Shown here piece by piece: positions 43,288-52,697 of a stretch of DNA of 64,000 nt. The stretch comes from JAOUGY01 sp963825585 (GTDB lineage Bacteria; Actinomycetota; Acidimicrobiia; Spongiisociales; ZC4RG35): assembly GCA_963825585.1 (NCBI GenBank), contig CAWGTX010000005.1, positions 62,001 to 126,000 of the forward strand, read 5' to 3'. The notes below the pieces were generated by a model. The model was not told where the DNA came from. It did no database searches and saw only the letters and a list, made by a program, of their open reading frames with translations. The position numbers and the translations under genes were made by a program. Within the stretch, counting starts at the first letter, position 1. Each line of letters starts with the position of its first letter.

Positions 43288-43530
43288 ATGTGGAACCCGA
43301 AGGAATGGAAGATTGGGCGCCGGTACGCCGGTCAGACCGCTGAGATGCCGTACGCAGATGCCTGTGCGTGCGGCTGCGGCGTCTCGGATGCCGACCGCCG
43401 TCAGATACGTTCCGATTTCCTCGACGCCATCATCGATGACGTCGTTCCCACCGCTCCAGTATGGGTTCGTTCCCACGACGACCCCGATGTGATCTTCACC
43501 TATTCGCCGGGAGCTCGCCCCAGCCGCTGA
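43288..43530 (+). CDS. Small uncharacterised protein
   Basis: An 80-residue protein starting at ATG 43288 with GAGAGGA 7 bases upstream. It has a Cys cluster ACACGCGVSDADR near residue 30, perhaps a metal site with three Cys, and an acidic helix DFLDAIIDDVVPTAPVW. No family recognised. It ends 116 bases before the sigma factor on the same strand, so it may share regulation with it. Confidence 0.5.
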   Translation: MWNPKEWKIGRRYAGQTAEMPYADACACGCGVSDADRRQIRSDFLDAIIDDVVPTAPVWVRSHDDPDVIFTYSPGARPSR

Positions 43531-43646
43531 AGCCCCGCGAAAAACCCTCGGCATTCATCCGTCGATCTTTGTCAGTATTGGCTGTGTGGACGCGTCCTAC
43601 TGATACGTCCGCCTGGAAAGGAGTCCGGGCGAGAAGGAGGTAGACG

Positions 43647-44201
43647 ATGACGGAGGCCCAGTCCGACTGCGAAAGACGCTGCGAGCCCGCCACCGGCCCC
43701 GTTGGGTGCCGGCAGCAGACAGACTGCCTGTTTGCGAATGAGCTGGCTCGCCTTCAGACACAGAAGTTCCGGTTCCTTCGATCCCGTGGGGTCGATGCGC
43801 AAACCGCCGAGGACATCGTCGGGAGAGCGGTCGAGAAGATGCTGACGGTGAACACACCGATCATGCATTTGGCCGCCTACTTCCATCAGGTGGTGATCAG
43901 AGAACAGGTGACGCTGTTCAGGAGGATCGCCAACGAACGCCGGATAGCTCCGCTGTTCGTGGTCCGCGAAGGCGTCGAGGACGTCCTCGAGGACTTCGAA
44001 TATCAGGAGCGGATGGCGCAGTTGCGGGCTCTGAAAGGCGTCTCCGAGGCGTCGCTGCGCCTGGCAGAGCTTCGTTGGATCTTCGGATGCAGCACCGAAG
44101 ACCTGATCGAGCTGACCGAGCTCAGCCGTGACGCCATCGATCAACACATCAGCCGGGTACGCCGGGCGGCCCGCAGAGCAAGGGAACGGGGAGAGTTCTG
44201 A
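43647..44201 (+). CDS. Divergent sigma-70 family (ECF-like) sigma factor
   Basis: A 184-residue protein with sigma region 2-like helices (about 30-80, FRFLRSRGVDAQTAEDIVGR) and a region 4-like helix-turn-helix near the C terminus (about 147-175, CSTEDLIELTELSRDAIDQH followed by basic residues). The start has a GGAGGTAGACG ribosome site. No anti-sigma gene is adjacent. Such diverged factors control small regulons, and target promoters cannot be predicted. A strong hairpin terminator follows the stop. Confidence 0.68.
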   Translation: MTEAQSDCERRCEPATGPVGCRQQTDCLFANELARLQTQKFRFLRSRGVDAQTAEDIVGRAVEKMLTVNTPIMHLAAYFHQVVIREQVTLFRRIANERRIAPLFVVREGVEDVLEDFEYQERMAQLRALKGVSEASLRLAELRWIFGCSTEDLIELTELSRDAIDQHISRVRRAARRARERGEF

Positions 44202-44229
44202 GCGGGGATGGGTGATCGCCCATCCCCGC
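44202..44229 (+). terminator. Terminator after the sigma factor
   Basis: GCGGGGATGGGTGATC is followed at once by its reverse complement with one G-T pair, giving a 12-14 bp stem directly after the stop codon of the sigma gene. It is the expected end of that transcript. Confidence 0.65.
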
Positions 44230-44453
44230 TGGGGGATCTCTCGACCGACCCCTCGAGTCGGCCCCGACATTCGGCTCAGGAGACGATGTCGCCCTCCGGG
44301 GTGGCGTCGGGCACGGACACTTCGGTGAAGCACTCGGCAGTCATGGCGTTTCTCGCTGATTCGTGGACCCGATGGCGACGGCCCTCCGGCGGGTTCCCGA
44401 GGCGACTGGGCGCCTTGGCCACGACCGTTCCTCTGGCGGCTCCGACGGGCATC
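44230..44453. other. Gap of about 220 bases
   Basis: No convincing gene. A minus-strand frame ends at 44276 with MTAECFTEVSVPDATPEGDI, which looks protein-like but continues upstream only as Arg-rich sequence inside the broken ATPase region, so I do not call it a gene. Confidence 0.3.
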
Positions 44454-45703
44454 TCACCCGATCGGCGAACCGCCCCAGAGTGCTGCGATGGGAAGTGCGG
44501 CGATCCGGTCGCCGAGCGAGAACGAGCCAGGTCCGGTGTGGAGGACGACGCCACACACGAATCGATCCCCAAGCTGGTCGCGCAGCCAAGCAATGTGAGC
44601 GGCGTCGCTACCTTTGGGCGCCGCGGTCGCCTTCACGTCGATGGCCACGACCCGGTTCGCCTGCAGTCGATGAGCAGGTCGACTTCGTGTCGACCGTCTT
44701 GTCGCTCGGTGGTGAATCCTCGGCCGACACCGACTCAGTTCGATCTCGGGCCGGAGCTGGGCGGCCACGAACGTGTCGAGGACTCTGCCGATCAGGTCGC
44801 CGTCGGGTAGCACGGCGGCTGTGTCCAGTCTGCGGGCCGCGGCCAGCGAGTGCAGCATCGACGATGTAGCGTTTCGACGACTTGACCAACCGCGCCAGCC
44901 GACTCGTGAACCATGCGGGCACCTCATCGATCACGTAGAGGTTCGACAGGAGCCGGTCGTAGCCGAGCGCTGTCTTCCGTCGACACCGGCTGCTCCGTAG
45001 ACCGTGGCGTCGGCGACGACGCCCGCTGAATTGAGGGCCAGGACTTCGAAGTACCTCGCCAGACGAACCGGGTCGCGGGCGGCGGACTCGGCAGCGTCTC
45101 GGGTGAGCACCTGCTCGACATAGCTCGTGAGCCAAGGCTCCCGCGTCGGCGTCGAGGGCGAGTCCCGGTCCGGGACAGCCGCCACGCAGTGCGATGTCGA
45201 TGTAGCCGGGCAGGTCGGGTGTGTCGCCGGGGGGGCCAGTGCCATCGGGTCGCCGTCGGCGAGCACGTCGAGTGGGCTTCGCAGGTGTGTCGCACCACCG
45301 CGTTCTCGCTCGTTCAACCCCCACATTCGCAATCGGATCACGCGACCCGTTCCTGGCCAAGTAGGCGTATCGAGGTCGGCCCGGACGCTGCCGGTGAGAA
45401 TGAATCGTCCAGGACGACTGTCTGCGTCGACGCTCGTTTCACTGCGCCAATCACGTCGCGGCCGGCTTCGACCTCACGGATCGTCGAGAGAGCACCGGCT
45501 CGGCCTCGTGCGGAGCAGCGTGGCATCGACGATGAATGCTGCTGCTTCGCGTAGCCCGATCGAGCCGAACGGTGCTGGCGGCGTGACCGAGCGGCGGTCG
45601 TTGTCTTACCCGAGGCCCGAGGCCCGACGACCATCACCGCCGGATGGGCAGCGACGATCTCGGCGAGCTCTTGGTCGAGAAGTCGAGGAACGTAGTCGGC
45701 CAC
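44454..45703 (-). pseudogene. Broken DUF4143-type AAA ATPase gene
   Basis: Begins at ATG 45703 with MADYVPRLLDQELAEIV and the Walker A region GPRASGKTT, then scatters over several frames. Recognisable pieces include REVEAGRDVIGAVKRA, IRLRMWGLNERERGGATH, PLDVLADGDP and the true C-terminal end VDVKATAAPKGSDAAHIAWL followed by FSLGDRIAALPIAALW. At least four shifts are needed to join them. The family (AAA domain plus a DUF4143 nuclease-like C-terminal domain) is about 400-430 residues, so most of the gene is present but unreadable. Whether the damage is real decay or error cannot be decided here. Three repeats upstream (45722-45775) look like its regulatory region. Confidence 0.72.
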
Positions 45704-45721
45704 TCTCTACCACGATACCGG

Positions 45722-45775
45722 TTTGGACCACGTTACGCTCCCTATCTGGACCGCTCGCTGATCCCTATTTGGACC
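45722..45775. promoter_or_regulatory. Three direct repeats with 23-bp period upstream of ATPase 1
   Basis: TTTGGACC or TCTGGACC occurs at 45722, 45745 and 45768, each exactly 23 bases after the last; two copies are extended by TCCCTAT on the left. The set starts 19 bases before the ATPase start codon at 45703, so it covers the promoter or leader. A 23-base spacing would place copies on nearly the same face of the DNA for a cooperative binder. Confidence 0.75.
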
Positions 45776-45932
45776 ATCTTGGTGCCGGTTCCGACCACTC
45801 GCGGGCGCAGCGTCGCCTCGGGCCGCCGTGCGCGTCCGCCGTGACTACCTTCTGCACGATGGCATCACCGTACGGTCCTTTCACGTCCTGCCCGTCGCCG
45901 CTCCCAGGGCCCGAAGCCGTCGGGGGTCCCCG

Positions 45933-46990
45933 ATGAGAGCCGCCGTGTATCCAGGCCCTGGCGCAGTCGCGTCGGGATGTCGCCGAACCGGGAGATCCCG
46001 CACCCAGTGAGATCCTGATCGAGGTCTCGTATGCGTCGATCTGCGGCACCGACGCCTCCGAGTACGACCACGGTCCGCTGCTGGTTCCGTTGCACACGCC
46101 GCATCCGGTGACCGGTCACAGCGGTCCCACCATCCTGGGCCACGAGTTCGTGGGGCGGGTCATCGCCGTCAACTACACCCCGGGGTTCGACGTGGGGGAC
46201 CGGGTGGTGTCGGGTGCCGGTGCGTCGTGCGGGGAGTGTTCGTGGTGTCGCGAGGGCCGCACCAACCTGTGCGCCGGTTACTACACGATCGGGTTGCACG
46301 CCCACGGCGGGTTGGCCGAACGGGTGGTCGCTCCCGCCGGCACCTGCCGCCGAGTTCCCGACAGCCTCACAGACGGGGAGGCGGTTCTGGCCCAGCCGCT
46401 GGCGGTGGCCGTTCACGCCGTGTCCCGTGCCCGGGTGACATCTGCAGACACGCTGGCAGTGATCGGGGTGGGTGGCATCGGTGCGTTCCTGGTGGCGGCG
46501 GCCCGGCACCGCAAGGTCGGACGGATCATCGCCGTCGACATCGACGACCGTCGTCTCGAGACGGCGGCGGCGCTCGGCGCCGATGTCACGATCAACGCCC
46601 GTCGCTCGGATCCTCTCGCCGGCATCCTCGAAGCCACCGACGGTGCCGGCGCATCGGTGGTGGCCGAGGTCTCCGGGGCGTCGAGTTCGCTGCCGCTCGC
46701 CATCGCTGCAACCAGGCGCGGCGGACGGGTGTTGCTGGTGGCGCTTCACCCCGGTGAGACCGGGGTTCCGCTGCTCGACCTCAACCTGGGCGAGCTCGAC
46801 ATCGTCACCACCTTCGCCCACGTGTGTGGCGACGATCTGCCGGAGGCCCTCGACGTGCTCGTCGACGGCGACGTCGCCCGTCACGTCGTCGGCACCATCA
46901 TCCCGCTCGACCGAGTGGTCGAGGACGGGCTTCGAGGTTCTCTCGTCAGGCCGGGCTGGCGGAAAGATCCTGGTGAGGATCGGCGGCTGA
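45933..46990 (+). CDS. Zinc-dependent alcohol dehydrogenase, butanediol/sorbitol type (two frameshifts)
   Basis: A threonine-dehydrogenase/butanediol-dehydrogenase-like MDR enzyme of about 351 residues. The start MRAAVYPGPGA (ATG 45933) changes frame within about 30 bases by one extra base, then continues AEPGDPAPSEILIEVSYASI and reads CGTDASEYDHGP, GHEFVGRV, the structural zinc cluster CGECSWCREGRTNLC and the NAD loop VIGVGGIGAFLV. Near 46936 a second extra base (C after GACGGG) restores the expected end GFEVLSSGRAGGKILVRIGG at 46990. Without that correction the frame runs on to 47013. It should oxidise a vicinal diol or secondary alcohol with NAD. No operon partner. Confidence 0.8.
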
Positions 46991-47059
46991 GCGATCTGGT
47001 GAAGAACTACTGATCCGTGACGAATTGGTAGTTCGACGGCTGGCGACGCCGCGCAGTCG

Positions 47060-47812
47060 TCAGGTCGGTGACCACAGCGCCGTGACCGGGATGGCCGACA
47101 AGCGGTCTTCGAAGGGGTGGGCTTCGGGAGCGGCGGCCGATCTGGCGGCGAGCAGTCGCAACAGCCTGGGAATCTCAGCAACCCGTTCGAGGTCGGCGAT
47201 CTGGTTGACGATCCGGGTGACGCTGGTGGCGGCGTAGGAGTCGTACCAAGCCCGTCGTCGCCGCGATGGTCGGTCGATCACCTCCGGGAAGCCCCCCCGG
47301 CACAACAGGTCGGCCAACCCGGCGCGATCGACAGCCCGGCTGCGCACGATGGAGGTGGGAGACCGATCGATCGTGTCGAGGACATTCTCGCTCCTCCCGG
47401 CGAGCTCCAGTTCGCTGAACGGCCACAGTTCGACCACCTCGACTCGTCCGACCAGTGCCTCCGCCATCTCCGGGACCGACAACAGCCGAGCAGAGCCGGT
47501 CAGGAGGAATCGCCCAGGCCAACGGTCGGCGTCGACGGATGCCTTGACGGCACGAAACAACCGGGGTTCGAGCTGTGCCTCATCGATCACGAGCGTGTCG
47601 ACCCCGTGCTCGATGAACACGCGTGGGTCGGCGGCAGCCGCCATACGGGTCGCCTCATGGTCGAGGGTGAGCACCTCCACCCGGCCCGGAAGCCCGAGCA
47701 GCGACGTCACCAGAGTGGACTTGCCAACCTGGCGTTCTCCGTTGACCACGACGACCGGCGTGTCCGCCATCGCTTCCCGGACTCGCGCTGCGACGTACCG
47801 TTCTGTGGCCAT
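47060..47812 (-). CDS. Truncated AAA ATPase (DUF4143 family, C-terminal part deleted)
   Basis: A 250-residue reading frame, against about 400-430 for the family. The N-terminal AAA part is complete: Walker A GERQVGKSTLVTSLL near residue 24, Walker B VDTLVIDEAQLEP near 72, and the LLTGSARLLSVPEM sensor region near 102. The chain then jumps from LLRLLAARSAAA directly to the family's last residues (HPFEDRLSAIPVTALW), so the DUF4143 domain is missing. This looks like an internal deletion and not a frameshift. It starts at ATG 47812. Repeats with 23-bp period lie upstream. Confidence 0.75.
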   Translation of the reverse strand: MATERYVAARVREAMADTPVVVVNGERQVGKSTLVTSLLGLPGRVEVLTLDHEATRMAAAADPRVFIEHGVDTLVIDEAQLEPRLFRAVKASVDADRWPGRFLLTGSARLLSVPEMAEALVGRVEVVELWPFSELELAGRSENVLDTIDRSPTSIVRSRAVDRAGLADLLCRGGFPEVIDRPSRRRRAWYDSYAATSVTRIVNQIADLERVAEIPRLLRLLAARSAAAPEAHPFEDRLSAIPVTALWSPT

Positions 47813-47845
47813 TGTGACGATGCCAGCGGACGAAAGCGTTGTAGG

Positions 47846-47902
47846 TTTCGTCCGCAGGCTGATGTAGGTTTCGTCCGCACTCTTGCGGAGAAGTCGTCCG
47901 GT
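47846..47902. promoter_or_regulatory. Direct repeats with 23-bp period upstream of ATPase 2
   Basis: TTTCGTCCGCA occurs at 47846 and 47869, exactly 23 bases apart, with a weaker third copy (AGTCGTCCGGT) again 23 bases on at 47892. An inverted copy GCGGACGAAA lies at 47826-47835, between the repeats and the start codon at 47812. The spacing equals that upstream of the other broken ATPase gene, although the repeat sequence is different. Confidence 0.72.
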
Positions 47903-47972
47903 AGACGTATCCCTGCTGCATGCCCCGAACGTCGCTGCACGCGCCGGCTCGGGCCTCAGACGATGCCCGCCT

Positions 47973-49163
47973 TCAGCGGTCGTGGTCACCACCGAGACTG
48001 GCTTGGCGCATCATCTCGGCGAGTGCGTGGGCGCCCTGGGGTCGCCCGGTGTCGGCGACGATCTCCCGGTAGACCGGGGTGAACTCCTTCAACGCCTCCA
48101 TCACCTCGGCGGTCAGCTCGGACGGCATGCCACGTTCATGATGGGCGTAGAGGATGAACGCCTTGACGACCTTGGGGAACTTGTTCATGTAGGTCTTGGG
48201 GGCGACCACCTTGCGTGGGAACCGGTCGAGCATCACCACTTCGAGCGACGCCGGGCTCCACCGCAACGGATCACACGGCCGGTACTGGGCGGTCAGCCAG
48301 ATGAGGGTCTCGACGATGCCCCGAGTGTCTTCGTTCTCTCCCAGTGCCCGGCCATGTTCGGAGGAGAAGAACGCCTCGACCAGTTCCTGTTCGTCGTCTT
48401 CGGACCAGGCGGGGAACTCGTACCCGGCGCCGCCGGATGGGAGGAGGCCGACCATCCACTCGACCAGGGCTCGGCATTGCGGCCACGTCGCCGTCTCGGT
48501 CGGCGGCCACACCATGTCCCCGTAGGCGATGGCCTCTTCCAGCCGTGTCCGTGCATCGGCCCAGTCGGCCCGCTCCGATGTGAGACCGATGACCTCGTCA
48601 TCCCCAGCCAACTCCTCGAACTGGGCGACGAGCCCGTCGACCGGTCGGTCGGCTATGAAGGCGTCCTTCACCATCGTCCCCAGGTTGTGGTCGATGTACA
48701 CCAGCATCGACAGGCAACGATCACCCGGCCAGCGTCCGCCGATCAGGTAGTTGTCGCCGTCGCCGAACACCTGGCCGATGACGTGGCATCCCTCCAGTTC
48801 GAAGTCGGGCAAAGCGGTCACCCAGTCCGGCATCGGGTGGCTCCTGGCGGCGAGCACCTTCGAGACCTGCGCCCTCCGGCTGTCGGGGCCGATCAGGTGG
48901 ATGGCGTGCAGCAACGCGGTCGTCTGGGGAACGTCGATCGCGACGAACGAGTCGATCAGCCCGTCCATGCTGATCGTGGGCTTGCGCCCGGTCATCCGAT
49001 CATGCGGACTCTCGCGGCTGACGTACAGGTATTCGCTGGCCCGGGCGAGCAGTTCGAGAGGATGGTCCTGGGCCAGTGCGCTGTCGACGTCATCGAACAG
49101 GGATGGCTCGGCGGCCCTCGTTCGTGGCTTCCTGGGCGGCTTGCGGTGATGCGATCGGCTCAC
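47973..49163 (-). CDS. Conserved protein of unknown function
   Basis: A 396-residue soluble protein. The basic N-terminus (SRSHHRKPPRKPRTR) is followed by a mixed helical/strand body with VEWMVGLLP, DPLRWSPASLEVVMLDRFPR and GPDSRRAQVSKVL. I recall similar proteins of this length as uncharacterised actinobacterial proteins but can name no family. It is a single gene next to the ATPase regulatory repeats. Nothing in it suggests a mobile or toxic function. Confidence 0.65.
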   Translation of the reverse strand: MSRSHHRKPPRKPRTRAAEPSLFDDVDSALAQDHPLELLARASEYLYVSRESPHDRMTGRKPTISMDGLIDSFVAIDVPQTTALLHAIHLIGPDSRRAQVSKVLAARSHPMPDWVTALPDFELEGCHVIGQVFGDGDNYLIGGRWPGDRCLSMLVYIDHNLGTMVKDAFIADRPVDGLVAQFEELAGDDEVIGLTSERADWADARTRLEEAIAYGDMVWPPTETATWPQCRALVEWMVGLLPSGGAGYEFPAWSEDDEQELVEAFFSSEHGRALGENEDTRGIVETLIWLTAQYRPCDPLRWSPASLEVVMLDRFPRKVVAPKTYMNKFPKVVKAFILYAHHERGMPSELTAEVMEALKEFTPVYREIVADTGRPQGAHALAEMMRQASLGGDHDR

Positions 49164-49300
49164 GATCCGACGTTAGGCGGCTCCGGCCGTGGTTGCAGGC
49201 GAGCCGGGAAGGACGGCACGCCGGTCCGTGCAACGGGAGCGCTGACCGTCGGAATCGTCAACCGGACCGGGTCCCGACCGATGCGCTCGATCTCCCGGAT

Positions 49301-49880
49301 TCAGGCGTCGCCGGGGGCAACGAATCCGGACCCGTAGGCGAAGATCACGGCCTGGGTCCGGTTCCTGGCGCCGATGTCGAGCAGGATCGAACACGTGTGG
49401 ATCTTCACCGTCTCCATACCGATGAACAACTGGTCCGAGATGTCTTGATTGGAGCGCCCGCGCCAGCAGTCGGAGCACTGTCGCTTCCCGATCGGTGAGC
49501 GCACCGGGGTTGCCGTTCGGCGGCTCTCCGGTCGAGGCGTCGCGGTTGATCATCGCACGGATCTGCCTGGGGGAACAGCAGCGACTCGCCGGTCGCCACG
49601 ACTCGCACCACCTCGATCAGTTCGGTCGGCGGCACCCGCTTGAGCACGAAAACCCGCCGCACCCGCCCGCAGTGCCCCGAAGACGTGCTCGTCGACCTCG
49701 AAGGCGGTCAGGACCAGCACCCGGGGCGGGCCAGCCATGGCGGTGATGCGCTCGGTGGCTTCGAGACCATCCAGCCCGGGCCAGTTGGTGTGAGACTTCG
49801 GCGACGATGGCCGCGGGTCGGGGGCGATCGGGCAGCGCCTGCAACCTGCGAGCCGGGAGCCCGTGTTCCGATCGGTCAGT
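49301..49880 (-). pseudogene. Fragmented NarL/LuxR-type response regulator
   Basis: Pieces of one response-regulator gene lie in three frames. LDGLEATERI and RVLVLTAFEVDEHVFGALRA come from the receiver domain, RVPPTELIEVVRVVATGESL from the linker, and SNQDISDQLFIGMETVKIHT from the LuxR helix-turn-helix, ending at 49301. The receiver start (the DD acidic pocket) is missing, and at least three shifts separate the pieces. No sensor kinase gene is adjacent. I call it a decayed gene. Confidence 0.68.
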
Positions 49881-51021
49881 GTGCCGCCACGGCGACATCC
49901 AGGGCGTTCGAGAAGAAGCCCAGGACTCGCCGCTCCCACTCCTCGCCTGCGGCGGCCAGTCCCCCGGTGTGAGCCGCTCCCGGCACCGTCCACACCTCGA
50001 CGCTGGCGGGGGAGAACTGCTTCATGTCGGCGGCGGCGTGTCCTTCGTCGGGCATCGAACCGGCGGTGATCAACAGCACCGGTCGAGGGGCGGCGGCGGC
50101 GATGGCTTCACTGAGCGCGAGCGGTGGTTCGGCTGCGGTCATCAGATCGGCCAGACCGTAGGTCACGGTGTCGAGGCCTTCCTGGATGGCTCCCCGCACT
50201 CCGTACACCTCCGACAGCCACGCCTTGTCGGCCGCCACCCGGTTGGTTGCTCCTTCGGCGACCACGGCCATCACCCTCGGGTCGGCGGCGAGGGCGCCGA
50301 TCGCCTGCTCACCACCCATCGACATACCCAGCAGTCCGATACGCTCGTCGTTCACGTCGGGCCGGTCGGCGAGGAACGAGACAGCGCCTTCGATGTCCAC
50401 GTCGCCGTACCAGCCGAAGTCCATGCCACGCCCGTCGCTCTCGCCGTGGCCGCGGGCGTCGTAGGCGAGCACACCGAATCCGTTGTGGGCGAGCACCTGC
50501 ACCTGGTTCATCACGGCACTCCGGGTGGAGCCGGAACCGTGGAGGACGACGATGGCGGCGCCGTTCGTCGATGGCACGTACCAGCCGGCGAGTTCCACCC
50601 CGTCGGCGGCAGGGAATACCACGTCGGTGTAGGCGAGTCCCAGGTCGGCCGGTGTCGACGATCCGAGCCGGGTGGGTGCCACATTGGTGGCCGCAACGGC
50701 CACACCCAGCGTCGAGGCCACCACGAACACGGCGACCACCAAACCCACCACGACCGGGACCTTCCACCATCGGGCGGCCGCCCTCACCAGGCGAGCCCCA
50801 CCCCAGACCAGCATCGCCAAGCCGGCGACCGCCACGGTAAGCCCCAGCACCGTGGTGAGGGTGAACCCGGTCTTTCGGGCGTAGGGGATCCCGATGCCGC
50901 CGCCCACCGCAAGTGCGACCAGCCCGACGGTGAACGCAGCCGGCCCAGAGCGCGGACGCTGTCGTTTCGCCGCCGGGCGTAGTCTGGGTGGGGTGAGGGT
51001 GTCACCCTTGAGGGGGGCCAC
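49876..51021 (-). CDS. Membrane-anchored alpha/beta hydrolase
   Basis: A 381-residue protein from GTG 51021. Three hydrophobic segments in the first 110 residues (about 31-47, 55-75 and 90-110) place it in the membrane with the catalytic part outside or inside. The hydrolase domain starts near 140, with VVLHGSGSTRS for the oxyanion hole, GMSMGGEQAIG with the nucleophile Ser near 240, and AHTGGL near the end with the probable catalytic His. The family (dienelactone-hydrolase- or FrsA-like) covers esterases and peptidases. It begins right after the flavodoxin copy 2 stop on the same strand and may be cotranscribed with it. Confidence 0.76.
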   Translation of the reverse strand: MAPLKGDTLTPPRLRPAAKRQRPRSGPAAFTVGLVALAVGGGIGIPYARKTGFTLTTVLGLTVAVAGLAMLVWGGARLVRAAARWWKVPVVVGLVVAVFVVASTLGVAVAATNVAPTRLGSSTPADLGLAYTDVVFPAADGVELAGWYVPSTNGAAIVVLHGSGSTRSAVMNQVQVLAHNGFGVLAYDARGHGESDGRGMDFGWYGDVDIEGAVSFLADRPDVNDERIGLLGMSMGGEQAIGALAADPRVMAVVAEGATNRVAADKAWLSEVYGVRGAIQEGLDTVTYGLADLMTAAEPPLALSEAIAAAAPRPVLLITAGSMPDEGHAAADMKQFSPASVEVWTVPGAAHTGGLAAAGEEWERRVLGFFSNALDVAVAAH

Positions 51022-51023
51022 CG

Positions 51024-51545
51024 CTACACCGCCGTGTCGGAGTGGTGGGTGACGAGTCGACCCAGCCGCTCACCCCATGCCCGGGCCTTCTCCAGTTCGC
51101 CCGCCTTGAGGGCCTCATCGACCTCGACACCCCGGGCGGCGACATAGAAGTCCTCGGGGGGACAGATGAGGTTTCGTCCATTCGAACGGAGTCGGCGTCC
51201 GATGGCGGAGGCGGCCGAACCGAGCGGTCCTGAGACCCGGGTGCCGAACGCGGCCGTTGCCCCCGAGCCTTGGGGCATGGTGGCCAGCCACTCCCGCACC
51301 CCGTTGCGTGGAGACACCAGCGGGTGATCGGTCATGTCGGCGGCGTTGTCACGGGTTGACGGCCTGCTCAGCCCGAACGCATGGGTGGGAGCGCCCACCA
51401 CCAACAGGTCGGCGTCCAGAGCCTCGGGCGCATCACCAACCTCGAAGGCCTCCGCCGTGCCGTACTTCGAGAGACCGGCGGCGACCTCCTCGGCGATGGC
51501 CCGGGTGTTCCCGAACATCGACTCGTAGACAACGATGGCATGCAC
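51024..51545 (-). CDS. Flavodoxin-family protein, copy 2
   Basis: A 173-residue flavodoxin starting at GTG 51545, 8 bases after GGAGG. The opening VVYESMFGNTRAIAEEVAAG is the FMN phosphate loop, VVGAPTHAFGLSRPST is the second FMN contact loop, and the chain ends in RAWGERLGRLV. It is intact, unlike copy 1 at 37863-38385. The two share nearly the whole sequence pattern, so they are recent paralogs. It would carry electrons as FMN-protein; the partner is unknown. Confidence 0.84.
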   Translation of the reverse strand: MHAIVVYESMFGNTRAIAEEVAAGLSKYGTAEAFEVGDAPEALDADLLVVGAPTHAFGLSRPSTRDNAADMTDHPLVSPRNGVREWLATMPQGSGATAAFGTRVSGPLGSAASAIGRRLRSNGRNLICPPEDFYVAARGVEVDEALKAGELEKARAWGERLGRLVTHHSDTAV

Positions 51546-51849
51546 GGGTCGTCCTCCAGTGTTCGATGGTGGGTCCTCATTCGACCGTGCCAGCAGCGGC
51601 TCCCGACCGGTAGAGCCCATCGGCCGATTCACCGGTGGGGTTTCTGGTTGGACCGTCTGGATGGGCCGACGGTGCGATCGATCCGGGTACACCGACGCAG
51701 ACCCAGGGAACAGCACTTCGAGTAGGTTCAAAGTTCTCTGTGGTAGCGTCAAAGTCGAGCGGCGGCGAGAGGTACCAGATGGCGATGTGCGATTGGTTGT
51801 TCGGCCGTGAGTCGACTCCAACGGCGGTGCACGTCGATCAGGTCGGCCG
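51546..51849. other. 304-bp promoter-sized gap
   Basis: Lies between divergent genes (flavodoxin copy 2 and the molybdenum hydroxylase operon), so it should contain two promoters. A short plus-strand frame ends at 51853 but has no ribosome site or family pattern. I see no clear operator. Confidence 0.35.
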
Positions 51850-52697
51850 ATGAAGCCTGCAGCCTTCGTGTACGAGCGTCCCGGCTCGATCGTGGAGGCT
51901 GTCCGGACGCTGGTCGAAGCCGGACAGGACGCCAAGGTGTTGGCGGGAGGGCAGAGCCTCATCCCGCTCATGGCCTTCCGGTTACTGAGGCCGGCGATGC
52001 TGATCGACATCCGGGCGATCGCTGAGCTGGGCGGTATCGACGTCGGCTCTCAGTCGGTGCGGATCGGCGCCTGCGCCACCCATCGGGCGGCCGAGCTGCA
52101 ATTGGGCGGTCGGATCCCTCTGCTCGGAGCGGGGCTGCGAGAGCTCGGCCACGTGGCGATCAGAAACACCGGAACCGTCGGCGGGAGCCTCGCCCACGCC
52201 GACCCGGCGTCGGAGTGGGGGGCGCTGGCGGTGGCGCTCGACGGCACCGTCACGGTGACGGGTCCCGGCGGCGAACGAACGATTCCCGCCGACCGTTTCT
52301 TCCTCGACTGGATGCAGCCCGACCTTCAGCCCGGTGAGATCGTGACGTCACTCGACATACCGCTGCCGACTCCCGGAACCGGGTGGGGGTTCGTGGAAGT
52401 GGCGCGCCGACGGGGCGACTTCGCCTTGGCCGGTGCGGCTGTCACCCTCGACGTCGCCGACGGAGTCGTCTCGGGTGCCCGGATCGGTCTGCTCGGCGCC
52501 GGCCTCACACCGATCAGGGCTCGCACCCTCGAAGCGGCTCTCCTGGGAGTGCCGGCCGCAGAGGCGTCCTCGATCGCCGAGGCGGTGGATGCCGACATCG
52601 AGCCGCTCGACGATCAGCACGCGCCGGCCCGGTACAAACGCAGGCTCGCTCAGGTGGTGGTGGAGCGGGCCATCCGTGACGCCGCGGCGGTGGCGGC

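Noticed and set aside
44276..44346. Small gene ending with MTAECFTEVSV
   Set aside because: No ribosome site, and the upstream frame merges into broken ATPase sequence.
44202..50000. Mobile element or prophage remnant
   Set aside because: No transposase, integrase, terminal repeats or attachment duplication was seen; decay alone does not show transfer.
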